From Galbula dea (Eukaryota; Chordata; Aves; Piciformes; Galbulidae): DNA of 64,000 nt. This document shows, one piece after another, positions 1 to 11,081 of this stretch. The stretch covers positions 1,432,537 through 1,496,536 of the forward strand of contig VWZX01002400.1 in assembly GCA_013399015.1 (NCBI GenBank), in the 5' to 3' direction. Within the stretch, counting starts at the first letter, position 1; every line of letters starts with the position of its first letter. The notes beneath the pieces were generated by a model, which had not been told where the DNA came from, searched no databases, and worked only from the letters and a program-made list of their open reading frames with translations. Made by a program: the position numbers and the translations under genes.

Positions 1-450
1 GTCACTCCCCCATTAAGCCCCTATTGCTCCCCCCTTGGCAGCCCTCAAGCCACCCCCTCATTGCACATCCCCTATGTCTCCGATGTTCCCCACATCTCCC
101 ATGTCCCCTGAGGTCCCCAATGTCCCTGATGTCCTGTCCCCCCCCCCACATCCCCCATTGTCCTTTGTGTCCCCCATGTCCCAAATGTCCCTCACACCCT
201 GATGTCCCTCACATCCTCAATGTCCCCTCAGTCCCCAGTGTCCCTCCCACATCCCCTATTGTCCCTTGTGTCCCCCATGTCCCAAATGTCCCTCACACCC
301 CTGATGTCACCTATGTCCCCCACATCCTCAATGTCCCCTCAGGTCCCCAATATCCCTCCTGTCCCAGATGTCCCCCACGCTCCCCACATTCCTGATGGCC
401 CCTAGATCCCAGAGGTCTCCATGTCCCTGACCTGTCCCCACTCCCTGCAG
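1..450 (+). repeat. C-rich minisatellite of RCC2 intron 1 (displaced copy)
   Basis: Degenerate tandem units built on CCCCCATGTCCCAAATGTCC and CCTCACACCCTGATGTCC, ending at the exon 2 acceptor (cag at 448-450). The open frames read through it on both strands are repeat artefacts. It resembles the intron 1 repeat at 1960-2373. Confidence 0.7.
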
Positions 451-1539
451 AAGCTGGAAGGCTCCAGGTGCCGAGGGCAGCTTCTCATCTTCGGGGCCAC
501 CAACTGGGACCTGATTGGCCGCAAAGAAGTGCCTAAGCAGCAAGGTGAGGAGCTGGGCATTCATTAATGCTAATTAATATTTTAGGCTTCATTTTTATGC
601 CTTTCTAGATCAGTTTTATTTCATTAACATTTGATTTCATTCATATTTGTTGGGGGTTTTTTCACCCAGTTCTAATCTGGGGGCTGGGGGTTGCTGGATC
701 TCCTGCAAAGCAAACCACAAATCTGCAGCTTCTTATATTTGCTGCATTTCTAGTTAATTAATTTAAGACTTAAATTAAGAATTAGTTGTCACACATATAA
801 TTAATTAGGATTACTTTTATTAGTTCGTCTTTGCACATTGTAATCTGGGCCAAAACTCAGGGTGCACTGAGCCTCCTGCACAGCAACATAAAACACACTG
901 CTTATTTTTTACCCCTTCTTATTTAATTAATTGTTTTCTGCTTACTTTGAATGCCTTTATAGTTAATTAATCTTTTTAATTAATACATTTGGAGAGGAGT
1001 TCACAGTTGCACAGCATAATCTGAGCCAGAACTTGGGGTGCAGTGGGTGTCCTGCAGAGCATAATGAACACAGTGCTCATTTTTTTATATCTTTATGTTT
1101 AATTGTTTTTTTCCTGCTTATTTTTCTATTTAGATATTATTTTTATTAATTAGTATTTCTGGAGTTTTTATTACAGTGGCATCATTTATGCCACGATTTG
1201 GGGTCATAATCTGGAATGTAGGATGTGCTGGATCTCCTGCAGAGCAAAGCAAACACACTGCATCCTTTTTATGCCTTTTCCTCTATCTTTTTTGTTCCTG
1301 ATTATTTTTATGCATTTATAATTAATTAATTTTTTAATTAATTAATGGTTTTGAAGGGTTTTCCCACAGTTGCATTATCTGGGCCAGACCTGGGGGCACA
1401 CTAGATCTCCTGCAAAGGCAAACAAACATACTGCTGCTTTCTTTTTGTGCCTTTGTATTGAATTAATCTTTCTGGGTTTTTTTAAGCATTTATATTTAAT
1501 TATTATTTTTATTAATTAATCGTTTTGGAGGTTTTTTTT
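338..1539 (+). repeat. Copy A of a 1.2-kb duplication carrying RCC2 exon 2 (identical to 2375-3576)
   Basis: Bases 338-1539 match 2375-3576 at a constant offset of 2037 wherever compared, including exon 2 (451-544 in this copy, 2488-2581 in the other) and the AT-rich start of intron 2. Copy A lies before exon 1, where it makes no sense for the gene, and changes at a T-run directly into the sequence preceding exon 1. The other copy starts right after a single N (2374). This looks like a misplaced contig or haplotype segment rather than a biological duplication. Bases 1-337 probably belong in intron 1 after 2373, since they continue the same C-rich repeats. Confidence 0.85.
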
Positions 1540-1626
1540 GGGCCCAGCCCATCCCATTCCATCCCGTCCCGGTGGGTGCCGCTGGGTGAGGCCTGGCTTG
1601 TCCTGTCCCGCCCCGCGGCAGGCGCC

Positions 1627-4600
1627 ATGCCCCGGAGAAAGGCGACGGGGCCCTGGGAACCGGGTCCGGGCAACGGGGCGGCGGCGGCAGCGGCGGGGAG
1701 GAGGCGACCAGGCCCGGCCGGAGGAGGAGGGAGGAGGAGGCCGCGGCCGGAGCGTGGAGGAGGTGGAGGTAGCAGCGGTGGGAGCAGCGATGAGGAGGCG
1801 CCCCGGGAGCGACGGCCGCGGGACGGCAGCCCCGGCGGGAGGAGGCCTGGCAGGCCCGGGGGGGCCGCGGCTGGAGGGGCTGGAGGAGGAGGAGCGGCCA
1901 GGGGCCAGAGCGTGGTCATCTGCGAGCCCGAGCACAGCAAGGAGCGCGTCGTGAGTGGCATCTCCACCACGGCATTACCCCCCCACACTCCCCCCCGCCA
2001 TGGCATCCGCCATTGAAACTCCCCTTGCATCCCCTATGGCAGCCTTCCATGGCATCCAGCTACTGCACACGCCGTTGTACCCCCCCCCTTGCATCCCTTC
2101 CACGGCACAGCCTCCCATTGAACGCCCTCATGGCAGCCAGCTATTGCACACCCCATCGTACCCCCCCTTGCATCCCCACCATGGCATCCTCATTGAAGCC
2201 CCATATAGAACCCCCCTTTGCATTCCCCATGGCACCATCCCCCTCACACTGGACTCCCTCTTACATTCCCCATTAACCCCCCATGGCACCCTACCCTTGC
2301 ACCCCATTGAACCCCTCCTGCACTCTCCCCTCACACCCCACCCTTGCACCCTCCCCTTGCATTCTCATTACACNCTCAGGTCCCCAATATCCCTCCTGTC
2401 CCAGATGTCCCCCACGCTCCCCACATTCCTGATGGCCCCTAGATCCCAGAGGTCTCCATGTCCCTGACCTGTCCCCACTCCCTGCAGAAGCTGGAAGGCT
2501 CCAGGTGCCGAGGGCAGCTTCTCATCTTCGGGGCCACCAACTGGGACCTGATTGGCCGCAAAGAAGTGCCTAAGCAGCAAGGTGAGGAGCTGGGCATTCA
2601 TTAATGCTAATTAATATTTTAGGCTTCATTTTTATGCCTTTCTAGATCAGTTTTATTTCATTAACATTTGATTTCATTCATATTTGTTGGGGGTTTTTTC
2701 ACCCAGTTCTAATCTGGGGGCTGGGGGTTGCTGGATCTCCTGCAAAGCAAACCACAAATCTGCAGCTTCTTATATTTGCTGCATTTCTAGTTAATTAATT
2801 TAAGACTTAAATTAAGAATTAGTTGTCACACATATAATTAATTAGGATTACTTTTATTAGTTCGTCTTTGCACATTGTAATCTGGGCCAAAACTCAGGGT
2901 GCACTGAGCCTCCTGCACAGCAACATAAAACACACTGCTTATTTTTTACCCCTTCTTATTTAATTAATTGTTTTCTGCTTACTTTGAATGCCTTTATAGT
3001 TAATTAATCTTTTTAATTAATACATTTGGAGAGGAGTTCACAGTTGCACAGCATAATCTGAGCCAGAACTTGGGGTGCAGTGGGTGTCCTGCAGAGCATA
3101 ATGAACACAGTGCTCATTTTTTTATATCTTTATGTTTAATTGTTTTTTTCCTGCTTATTTTTCTATTTAGATATTATTTTTATTAATTAGTATTTCTGGA
3201 GTTTTTATTACAGTGGCATCATTTATGCCACGATTTGGGGTCATAATCTGGAATGTAGGATGTGCTGGATCTCCTGCAGAGCAAAGCAAACACACTGCAT
3301 CCTTTTTATGCCTTTTCCTCTATCTTTTTTGTTCCTGATTATTTTTATGCATTTATAATTAATTAATTTTTTAATTAATTAATGGTTTTGAAGGGTTTTC
3401 CCACAGTTGCATTATCTGGGCCAGACCTGGGGGCACACTAGATCTCCTGCAAAGGCAAACAAACATACTGCTGCTTTCTTTTTGTGCCTTTGTATTGAAT
3501 TAATCTTTCTGGGTTTTTTTAAGCATTTATATTTAATTATTATTTTTATTAATTAATCGTTTTGGAGGTTTTTTTTCCCAGTTGCATGATCTAGGCCACA
3601 AATTGGGCTGATAATCTGGGATGCAGGAGGTGTGCTGGATCTCCTGCAAAGCAGAACAAAACACACTGCTTCTTTTTGATCCCTTTTATGTTTAGTTGAT
3701 GTTTTCTGCTTGGGTTTTTTTGACATTTATATTTAATTATTATCTTTATTAATTAATCATTTTGGAGGGGTTTGGCAGTGGCATCATTTATGCCACAGTT
3801 TAGGATGAGAGTCTGGGATTCAGGATGTGGTGGGCCTGCAAAGCAAAACTTTTTGATGCTGTTGGATCTAACTGGGGTTTTTTCTGCTTATTTTAATGCA
3901 TTTAGAATTAATTCTTTATACTGCTTGCTTTAATGCACTTATCATTAATTATTCTTTTAATTAATTAAGCTTTTCAGGGAGGGACTTTTCCAGTTGCCTA
4001 ATCTTGGGCCAGAACTTGAGGTGCCGCAGCTCTGCGAAACCAACTAGTTAGCAATTGAGTTTAATCCCTGAGTTTTTCTCTGTTCATTTGAATTGAATGG
4101 AATCTTTTCTTGCTAATTAATCTCATTCTGTTCCCACTCCAGTTGCCTACCGGAATCTGGGCCAGAACTTGTGGGGGCCACACAGGTACGGCTGTCTCTC
4201 AGGTATCCAGGTGCGCAGCGTGGTGTCAGGTCCCTGCGCCGCTCACAGCCTCCTCATCACCGCCGAGGGCAAGCTCTGGAGCTGGGGTGAGCGATGGGCT
4301 TGAGTAAACCCACCCCAGCCCCTCCACCCCACACCTCCAAACCCTCATTTTGCTGCCAAAACTGGTGCTTTTTGGCCAGGTCGCAATGAGAAAGGGCAGT
4401 TGGGTCATGGGGACACGAAGCGAGTGGAAGCCCCGAAGCTCATCGAGGTGCTGGGGGGTGAAGCCATTGTGCTGGCAGCCTGTGGGCGGAATCATACCCT
4501 GGCACTGACAGGTATTGGGGGGGGGAAGGGGGAAACCACCCACACTTTGAGGGTAAATTGACTGAAATCAGCCCCTTTTGCCCCAAAATGCCATTTCTTG

Positions 4601-7600
4601 TTGCAGAGAGCGGTTCGGTGTTTGCCTTTGGGGAGAATAAAATGGGGCAGCTGGGGCTGGGGAACCAGACGGATGCCGTGCCCAGCCCTACACAGGTATC
4701 AGCACTCCTTCCTCTGCTTCCCCTCATGGTTTTGGGGTGAAAAACTAGCAGATTTGGGAGTTTTCTCAGTAAAAGAAATCATTAGCAGAGTCCAAAGCCC
4801 TTTAGGAGGCAAGAGCATGCTTCTTAGGGCTGCTGCTTCATTTGCAGCTTCAGTGCAAATAAATGCAAAGAGGAATTTAACCTAAATCCTTAGATTTGAG
4901 GATTTGGGGTGTTCACCCCTGGGAAGTGCTTTTTTCTTTTTTTTTTGCCTTTTTTCTCATTTTTTTTAACTCCTTTTTTTCCTGCAGATCATGTACAATG
5001 GGCAGCCCATCACCAAACTGGCCTGTGGGGCTGAATTCAGCATGATCATGGATTGCAAAGGCAACCTCTACTCCTTTGGGTGCCCTGAGTACGGGCAGCT
5101 GGGTATGGTGCTGTTTTGGGGTGATCTGCTACAGTTTTGGAGCTTTTGTGGAGTTGGGGGAGGGAAATCCTACCTCAGTTTCTCCATCTGGGCAATCAAC
5201 CCTTGACCTCCACCAAAAAGAGGAGCTGCAAATCATCAGAGGCTCTACAGAGGGATCTGGCCAGGCTGGAGCCATAGGTTGAGGCCAGTGGGATGAGGTT
5301 CAACAAGAACAAGTGCTGGCTCCTGCCCTTGGGGCACAACAACCCCAGGAATGCTCCAGGCTTGGGGCAGAGTGGCTGGACACTGCCAGAGGAAAAGGCC
5401 CTGGGGGGTTGGTCACCAGCAGCTGAAGCTGAGGCAGCAGAGTGCCCAGGTGGGCAAGAAGGCCAAGAGCATCCTGGCTTGGATCAGCACTAGGGTGGCA
5501 GCAGGACTAGGGCAGGGATTGGCCTCCTGGCCTGGCCACTGGGGAGGCCACAGCTGGAATCCTGGGGTCAGTTTTGGGCTCCTCACTCCAAGAAGGACAT
5601 TGAGGTGCTGGAGTGTGTCCAGAGAAGGGCAAGGAAGGTGGGGAAGGGTCTAGAGCACAAGTGTTGTGAGGAGCAGCTGAGGGAACTGGGCTTGGTTAGC
5701 CTGGAGAAGAGGAGGCTCAGGGGAGATCTTCTCACTCTCTGCAGCTCGTTGAAAGCAGGTTGGAGCCAGGTGGGGATTGGGAGATGTGCTGAGGAACATG
5801 GTTTAGTGGTGAGTTGGCAGTGTTAGCTTATCAGTTGGACTCAGTGATCTTAAGAGTTTTTTTCCACCCTTTAGGATTCTGTGAAAAGAGGTTTGCCAGA
5901 GGACAGGGGGTTCTTAGGCAGGTGTAGGAGTCTTGTCTTGCTGTCCATCCACAGGCCACAATTCAGATGGCAAGTTCATCGCCCGGGCGCAGCGCATCGA
6001 GTACGACTGCGAGCTGGTGCCGCGCCGCGTGGCCATCTTCATCGAGAAGACCAAAGATGGGCAGATCCTGCCTGTCCCCAACGTGGTGGTGCGGGATGTG
6101 GCCTGTGGAGCCAACCACACGGTATGTCCATGGGAGCTTCCACAGCTTTCCAAGAGGTGGTCACCATCAGCAGCCTGTGTGTTGGGATAAATGCTTGCAG
6201 GGTGCGTGTAGTGGTCAGTGTTTGCAGGGTGCGTTTAAGGGTAGAGACTTGTAGGATGTGGTTTGGGATAAATACTTGCAGTATGCATGTGAAGGTCAAG
6301 ATCTGCAGCATGCATGTGAGGGTTAAGATCTGCAGCATGCATGTGAGGGTTAAGATCTGCAGCATGCATTTAAAGACTGAAATTTGCAGCCTGTGTATCA
6401 GGATATGTATTTGCAGAGTGCATTTAAGGGTTGAGGTTTGCAGCTTGTGTTTAAGGATCAATTCTTGTAGCATACATTGAACACAAGAAGGACATTGAGG
6501 TGCTGCAGTGTGGCCAGAGAAGGGCAAGGAAGGTGGGGAAGGGTCTAGAGCATAAGTGTTGTGAGGAGCAGCTGAGGGAACTGGGGTTGGTTAGCCTGGA
6601 GAAGAGGAGGCTGAGGGGAGACCTTCTCACTCTCTGCAGCTCCCTGAGAGGAGGCTGGAGCCAGGTGGGGGTTGGTCTCTTCTCCCAAGAAACAAAGGCT
6701 AGGAAAAGAGGAGACAGCCTCAAGTTGTGCCAGGAGAGGTTTAGGTTGACCATGAGGAACAATTTCTTCCCCAGAAGGTTTGTCAAAGCCTGACCCAGGC
6801 TGCCCAGGGCAGTGATGGAGTCTCCACCCCTGGAAGTGTTTAAAAGCCATGGAGATGTGGTGCTGAGGTTTAGTGGTGACCTGGCAGTGGTTAACGGTTG
6901 GACTTCATGATCTTGGAGGTCTTTTGCAACCAAAACAATTCAATGATTCTATGTAGGACAGAGGTTTGCAGCCTGTGTTCAAGGATGAATTCTTGCAGGG
7001 TGCATTGAAAGAGAGAGATTTTCAGGATGCCTTATCCATTTCCAATCCACACTGCAATTGATGCCATTTCTCATGGCCATTGGGGCTTTCCCTGCACCCA
7101 GCTGGATGTGTCTTAGAAGCTTATGGTTGAGGAGGACATTTCTCCATCCCCAGCTCATCCTGGACTCGCAGAAACGTGTTTTCTCCTGGGGCTTTGGGGG
7201 TTATGGGCGGCTGGGCCACGCCGAGCAGAAGGATGAGATGGTTCCTCGACTGGTGAAGCTCTTCGACTTCCCAGGGCGTGGGGCAGTGCAGATCTATGCT
7301 GGCTACACCTGCTCCTTCGCCGTCAGTGAGACAGGTCAGGATTTTGGGAGGGGGCTTTAAAGCAAATTCATCCCTATTTGGGAGGGGTTATGGGGATTTT
7401 GCTGTAGCTTGATAGGCAATGTCGGCCTTTTGCAGGTGGCTTGTTTTTCTGGGGTGCCACCAACACCTCTCGGGAGTCCACCATGTACCCCAAAGCTGTG
7501 CAGGACCTCTGCGGCTGGAAGATCCGCAGCCTGGCCTGTGGGTAAGTTCAGCTCCCCCCTGCACCCCCAAAGATCCCAGTTTCCAGGGTTTTTTCGGGGT

Positions 7601-9019
7601 GCAGCTGCCTGGTCAGTTTGGGGTGGGGGAGCACATGGTCACTCAGCCTTGCACCCTGGTGCAGGAAGAGCAGCATCATCGTGGCAGCAGATGAGAGCAC
7701 CATCAGCTGGGGACCCTCACCCACCTTTGGGGAACTGGTAAGAGGAATTTACTGGGGTCCTCCTACCCCTTGAGACCCCAAAACCCTTCCGTGGCCACTA
7801 GCAGGAGGGACTGGCTGTTTCCCCCATGCTGATTCTCCTCCTCCTCTCCATGGAATGCATTTGGCAGGGCTATGGGGACCACAAGCCTAAATCCTCGACA
7901 GCAGCCCAAGAGGTGAAGACCCTGGATGGGATCTACACGGAGCAGGTGAGCAGGGGGAACCCCCACCCTGGAAATCAATATAGCAGCTGAGGCTGTACAC
8001 AAGTCATCACACCCATGGAGTGCTGGAGGGAAAGCACATCGACCTCCTCCCCTTAAATAAATGTGGTGGCTGAGGCCATACACAACTCACCACACCCATG
8101 GAGTGCTGGTGGTAGGGCATGTGTAACCTCTCCCTTTAAACAGCTATGGTGGCTGAGGCCATACAGGACTCATCACACCCATGGAGTCCTGGCAGGAGGG
8201 CACGTTGATCTCCTCCCCATAAATAAATATGGTGGCTGAGGCTGTACACATCTCATCACACTGATGGGGTGCTGGAAGGAAAGCAAGTGGATCCCTCCCC
8301 ACCTTAAATAAATATGGCAGCTGAGGTCATACACAACTCATCACACCCATGGGGTGCTGGTGGAAGGGCGTGTTGTTTCCCCCCCTTAAATAAACGAGGT
8401 GGATGAGCTTGTACACAATTCATCACACCCATGGGTTGTGGGCAGGAGGGTGTGAGCACCAACCCCTTGAGTAGATACAGGCTGAGGACATAACACAGCT
8501 CATCACACTGATGGGTTGCTGGAGGGAATATTCCCCCCCCCACCTCCATACAGCAGCTGAAGCCATACACAACTTGTCACACCCATGGGGTGCTGGCAGG
8601 AGGCTGTGAGCACCATCCCCTTGAGTCGATACAGCAACTGTGGCCGTACACAACTCATCACACTCATGGGATGCTGGAGGGAAGATTGTCCCCCCCCACC
8701 TCCATACAACAGCTGAAGCCATACACAAGTCATCACACCTATGGGGTGTGAGCACCATCCTCTTGAGTAGGTGCGGCAACTGTGGCCGTACACAACTCAT
8801 CACACTCATGGGATGCTCAACCATGGTCCTGGGTGAAACCAGAGGGACCCAAAGCAGCAGGGATCAAGGCCCCTGGCCCTGTGCCTCAGTTTCCTCACTG
8901 CTCTCTCCCTCCAGGTGGCCATGGGCTATGCCCACTCGCTGGTGATCGCCCGCGACGAGACTGATGCTGAGAAAGAGAAGCTTCGCAAGCTGCCCGAGTA
9001 CAACCCCCGCACCATCTGA
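1627..9019 (+). CDS. RCC2: RCC2 (regulator of chromosome condensation 2 / TD-60), 12 coding exons
   Basis: Spliced exons: 1627-1950, 2488-2581, 4143-4286, 4380-4511, 4607-4695, 4988-5102, 5955-6121, 7154-7334, 7436-7541, 7665-7737, 7868-7945, 8915-9019. All introns are GT-AG and the frame closes at 1608 nt, 535 aa plus stop (human about 522). The protein begins MPRRKATGPWEPG, followed by a low-complexity Gly/Arg/Pro tail longer than in human, then EPEHSKERV and the RCC1-type seven-bladed propeller. Recognisable blade motifs include GATNWDLIGRKEVPKQQ, LWSWGRNEKGQLGHGD, FGENKMGQLGLGNQTD and FSWGFGGYGRLGHAEQKDE; the C-terminus is KLPEYNPRTI. Family knowledge: RCC2 associates with centromeres and the chromosomal passenger machinery and acts on small GTPases (RalA, Rac1, Arf6). 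The ATG at 1627 matches the human start. A cag acceptor-like sequence at 1619-1621 suggests an upstream non-coding exon outside the window. Exon 2 and exon 12 each occur a second time, judged assembly duplicates. Confidence 0.95.
1951..2373 (+). repeat. C-rich minisatellite at the 5' end of RCC2 intron 1
   Basis: Begins at the exon 1 donor (gtgagt, 1951) and consists of degenerate repeats of the type CCCCTTGCATCCC with CATGGCA and CATTGAAC variants. It ends at the assembly N at 2374. It carries no gene; the continuous frames in it reflect the repeat. Confidence 0.7.
2375..3576 (+). repeat. Copy B of the 1.2-kb duplication (copy in correct gene order)
   Basis: This is the copy used in the RCC2 model. 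It follows an N at 2374, contains exon 2 at 2488-2581, and runs on without a break into the rest of intron 2 and exon 3 at 4143. It matches 338-1539 at offset 2037. Confidence 0.85.
2690..4142 (+). repeat. Tandem array in RCC2 intron 2 with exon-3-like cores
   Basis: About eight degenerate units, period roughly 155-200 bp. Each has an AT-rich stretch with TTAATTAATT tracts, then a core like cagTTGC..AATCTGGGCCAGAACTTGGGGTGCA, then CTCCTGCAAAGCAAA and CACACTGC. Cores lie near 2703-2727, 2868-2910, 3041-3080, 3211-3268, 3401-3438, 3577-3627, 3775-3830 and 3991-4029. The real exon 3 (from 4143) begins with the same words. The first units are also present in the displaced copy at 653-1539. Confidence 0.75.
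5245..5884 (+). mobile_element. CR1 LINE fragment, 3' part, in RCC2 intron 6
   Basis: Decayed CR1 reverse-transcriptase C-terminal region. Readable pieces include FNKNKCWLLPLGHNN, GKKAKSILAWISTRVAAGL and EEQLRELGLVSLEKRRLRGD, in more than one frame. It ends in the CR1-type tail around GGACTCAGTGATCTTAAGAG and AGGATTCTGTGA. It is 5'-truncated and cannot encode a functional protein. Confidence 0.85.
6174..6480 (+). repeat. 27-bp minisatellite in RCC2 intron 7, left part
   Basis: About eleven units of 27 bp of the form GCAGCATGCATGTGAGGGTT plus AAGATCT. The period is a multiple of three, so a long but meaningless frame runs through it. The same unit resumes at about 6967 beyond a CR1 insertion. 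Confidence 0.85.
6484..6953 (+). mobile_element. CR1 LINE fragment inserted in the 27-bp array of RCC2 intron 7
   Basis: 5'-truncated CR1 3' region: reads GQRRARKVGKGLEHKCCEEQ, RELGLVSLEKRRLRGD and so on. It ends CAATTCAATGATTCTATG, the usual CR1 3' terminus. The array flanks it on both sides. Confidence 0.88.
6955..7025 (+). repeat. 27-bp minisatellite in RCC2 intron 7, right part
   Basis: Two to three further units (GCAGCCTGTGTTCAAGGATG and GCAGGGTGCATTGAAAGAG) continuing the array at 6174-6480 after the CR1 insertion. Confidence 0.75.
7980..8812 (+). repeat. Roughly 80-bp minisatellite in RCC2 intron 11
   Basis: Eleven degenerate units of about 70-86 bp built on GGTGGCTGAGGCCATACACA, ACTCATCACACCCATGG and GTGCTGG. 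Units start near 7980, 8062, 8148, 8230, 8314, 8398, 8479, 8551, 8631, 8707 and 8773. Both strands show long shadow frames. The distal units occur again at 10392-10840. Confidence 0.88.
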
Positions 9020-9052
9020 GGGGACCCCCCCGTCCCCAACCCCCCCCGGGCC
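8364..9052 (+). repeat. Copy 1 of duplicated RCC2 3' segment (intron 11 end and last exon)
   Basis: Matches 10392-11080 at offset 2028, including the last coding exon (8915-9019 here, 10943-11047 there). Differences appear only at the C-rich right end. Confidence 0.88.
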
Positions 9053-9493
9053 CCCCCCTAGCCCCCCCAGGCCCCCCCCCCAACCCCGCTTTTCCACGCC
9101 AGCCGCCATTTTAACTCCCTCTCCTCCCATTTCTGAAGCCTCAGGGGGGTTTTATTTTCCCCTTCCTTGGCTTTTTGAGTTTCCCACCGTAGCAGGAGCT
9201 TTTGGCACATCCAGGCTTGTTTTTTGGGGGGGTTATTTTTGGAATTATTTCCATTTTATTTGGATTTTCCTGCGTCTTTTTTTATTTCCCTTTTTCCCCA
9301 ACCACAACTATCCCAGGATCAAACTGGGGACCTGAAGAGCAGCTGCAAAACACCTCTTCTTTCCCCCAATATTCCCATTTTTTAGCATTTTTCCCCCCAA
9401 TCCCCCTCACTTTGGGTGCTATCATTTTGGGGGTGTTTCTCCCCCACCCTCCTCCAGCATCCCATTCCCTGGAACGATTCAGGAGATGGATGC

Positions 9494-10390
9494 CACCCCC
9501 TCCAATCCCTAATAGCAGCATTTTGGGGCTCCCCTCCCCGCTAGCGCAGCCCTCGCCCACCCCGGAGAGATCTCAGGTATGGTGAGGGGAGCCCTAAAGC
9601 AGCAACCTCAGCTTGAGTTTGGGGCAATTCTTCAGCATTTCTGTTAATTTTATTAACTCTTTCTGCCTGGTCTCAGCCCAAAGTCCCTCCTACAACGCTG
9701 TGCACTGTGCTGGAGAAACGAGGTGCCTTGTCGAGCAGAGCCCAAGCTCTGCCTCCACGCAACCCAAGGGTGATATTGGCATTTTTATTGGGATTTGGGA
9801 AGGTTTTTTTTAAGGGGTTTTTTGGAATTCTTCCTTGTGGGTTTCAATCCCCAACGGGTCGCGCTGGGAGCTCGGGGGAGGCTTTCGCGCCCGTTCAGGA
9901 TGTTTCACAGTAAAAAGAATGAAAAAAGACAAAAAAAACAAGTGGGTTTTTGGGTTGTTGTTTTGCTTTGGGGTTGGATATTGTTTTGGAGGGAGGTTTG
10001 GGCTTTGTTAGTGATAAACTTCCAGGACAGGGAGAACAGCTGGGTGGAAAAATTCAATATTCTGCTTTGTTTTGCAATATTAGCCTTTTGGGGCTGGGGG
10101 CACAAGAGGATGCTGCAGGCCTGATAAAATGGGGTGAAGGAAACACCAATACCTCTCTTTTGCCCCACAAAAAAAGCATAGTTTTGGTTCATCCTTCCTG
10201 CCAGCAGAGCAGATGGAGCCTGATAAACTGCCTGGGCCACCCTGTCTAGGAAAGAGGAAAACCACCCAAAACCACAAGGGTCTGGGAACAGTGTGAGCAG
10301 AGAGGGGCCTGGTTTGGCCTAGTTGTGGCCTGGCTCAGGCCTAGTTTGGGCCTAGTCGGGGCCTGGCTCAGGCCCAGTTTGGGCCTAGTC
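9494..10390 (+). repeat. Copy 1 of duplicated RCC2 3' UTR segment
   Basis: Matches 11082-11978 at offset 1588 and ends at the N at 10391. It contains UTR sequence and the start of the GGCCTAG array. The part between 9053 and 9493 is missing from the second copy. Confidence 0.88.
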
Positions 10391-10391
10391 N

Positions 10392-11080
10392 AAGGGCGTG
10401 TTGTTTCCCCCCCTTAAATAAACGAGGTGGATGAGCTTGTACACAATTCATCACACCCATGGGTTGTGGGCAGGAGGGTGTGAGCACCAACCCCTTGAGT
10501 AGATACAGGCTGAGGACATAACACAGCTCATCACACTGATGGGTTGCTGGAGGGAATATTCCCCCCCCCACCTCCATACAGCAGCTGAAGCCATACACAA
10601 CTTGTCACACCCATGGGGTGCTGGCAGGAGGCTGTGAGCACCATCCCCTTGAGTCGATACAGCAACTGTGGCCGTACACAACTCATCACACTCATGGGAT
10701 GCTGGAGGGAAGATTGTCCCCCCCCACCTCCATACAACAGCTGAAGCCATACACAAGTCATCACACCTATGGGGTGTGAGCACCATCCTCTTGAGTAGGT
10801 GCGGCAACTGTGGCCGTACACAACTCATCACACTCATGGGATGCTCAACCATGGTCCTGGGTGAAACCAGAGGGACCCAAAGCAGCAGGGATCAAGGCCC
10901 CTGGCCCTGTGCCTCAGTTTCCTCACTGCTCTCTCCCTCCAGGTGGCCATGGGCTATGCCCACTCGCTGGTGATCGCCCGCGACGAGACTGATGCTGAGA
11001 AAGAGAAGCTTCGCAAGCTGCCCGAGTACAACCCCCGCACCATCTGAGGGGACCCCCCCGTCCCCAAACCCCACCGGGAC
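10392..11080 (+). repeat. Copy 2 of duplicated RCC2 3' segment with second last exon
   Basis: Bounded by single Ns at 10391 and 11081. It contains a second intact copy of RCC2 exon 12 (10943-11047, VAMGYAHSLVIARDETDAEK through NPRTI stop) downstream of the real 3' UTR. With no matching upstream exons it cannot be a separate gene, and is most simply an unpurged haplotype or contig overlap. Confidence 0.88.
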
Positions 11081-11081
11081 N

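Noticed and set aside
6174..6480. 199-aa plus-strand frame with repeating SMHVRVKIC
   Set aside because: It is the 27-bp minisatellite (a multiple of three) read through in an intron; no start context, no family similarity, broken by a CR1.
7980..9019. Intron 11 repeat derived from RCC2 exon 12
   Set aside because: A few shared words (GGTGGC, ACTC) but overall matching is near chance, unlike the clear exon 3 resemblance in intron 2.
10943..11047. Alternative terminal exon or second RCC2-like gene
   Set aside because: Identical to exon 12 with identical flanks, bounded by single Ns, and without the other exons; assembly duplication is simpler.
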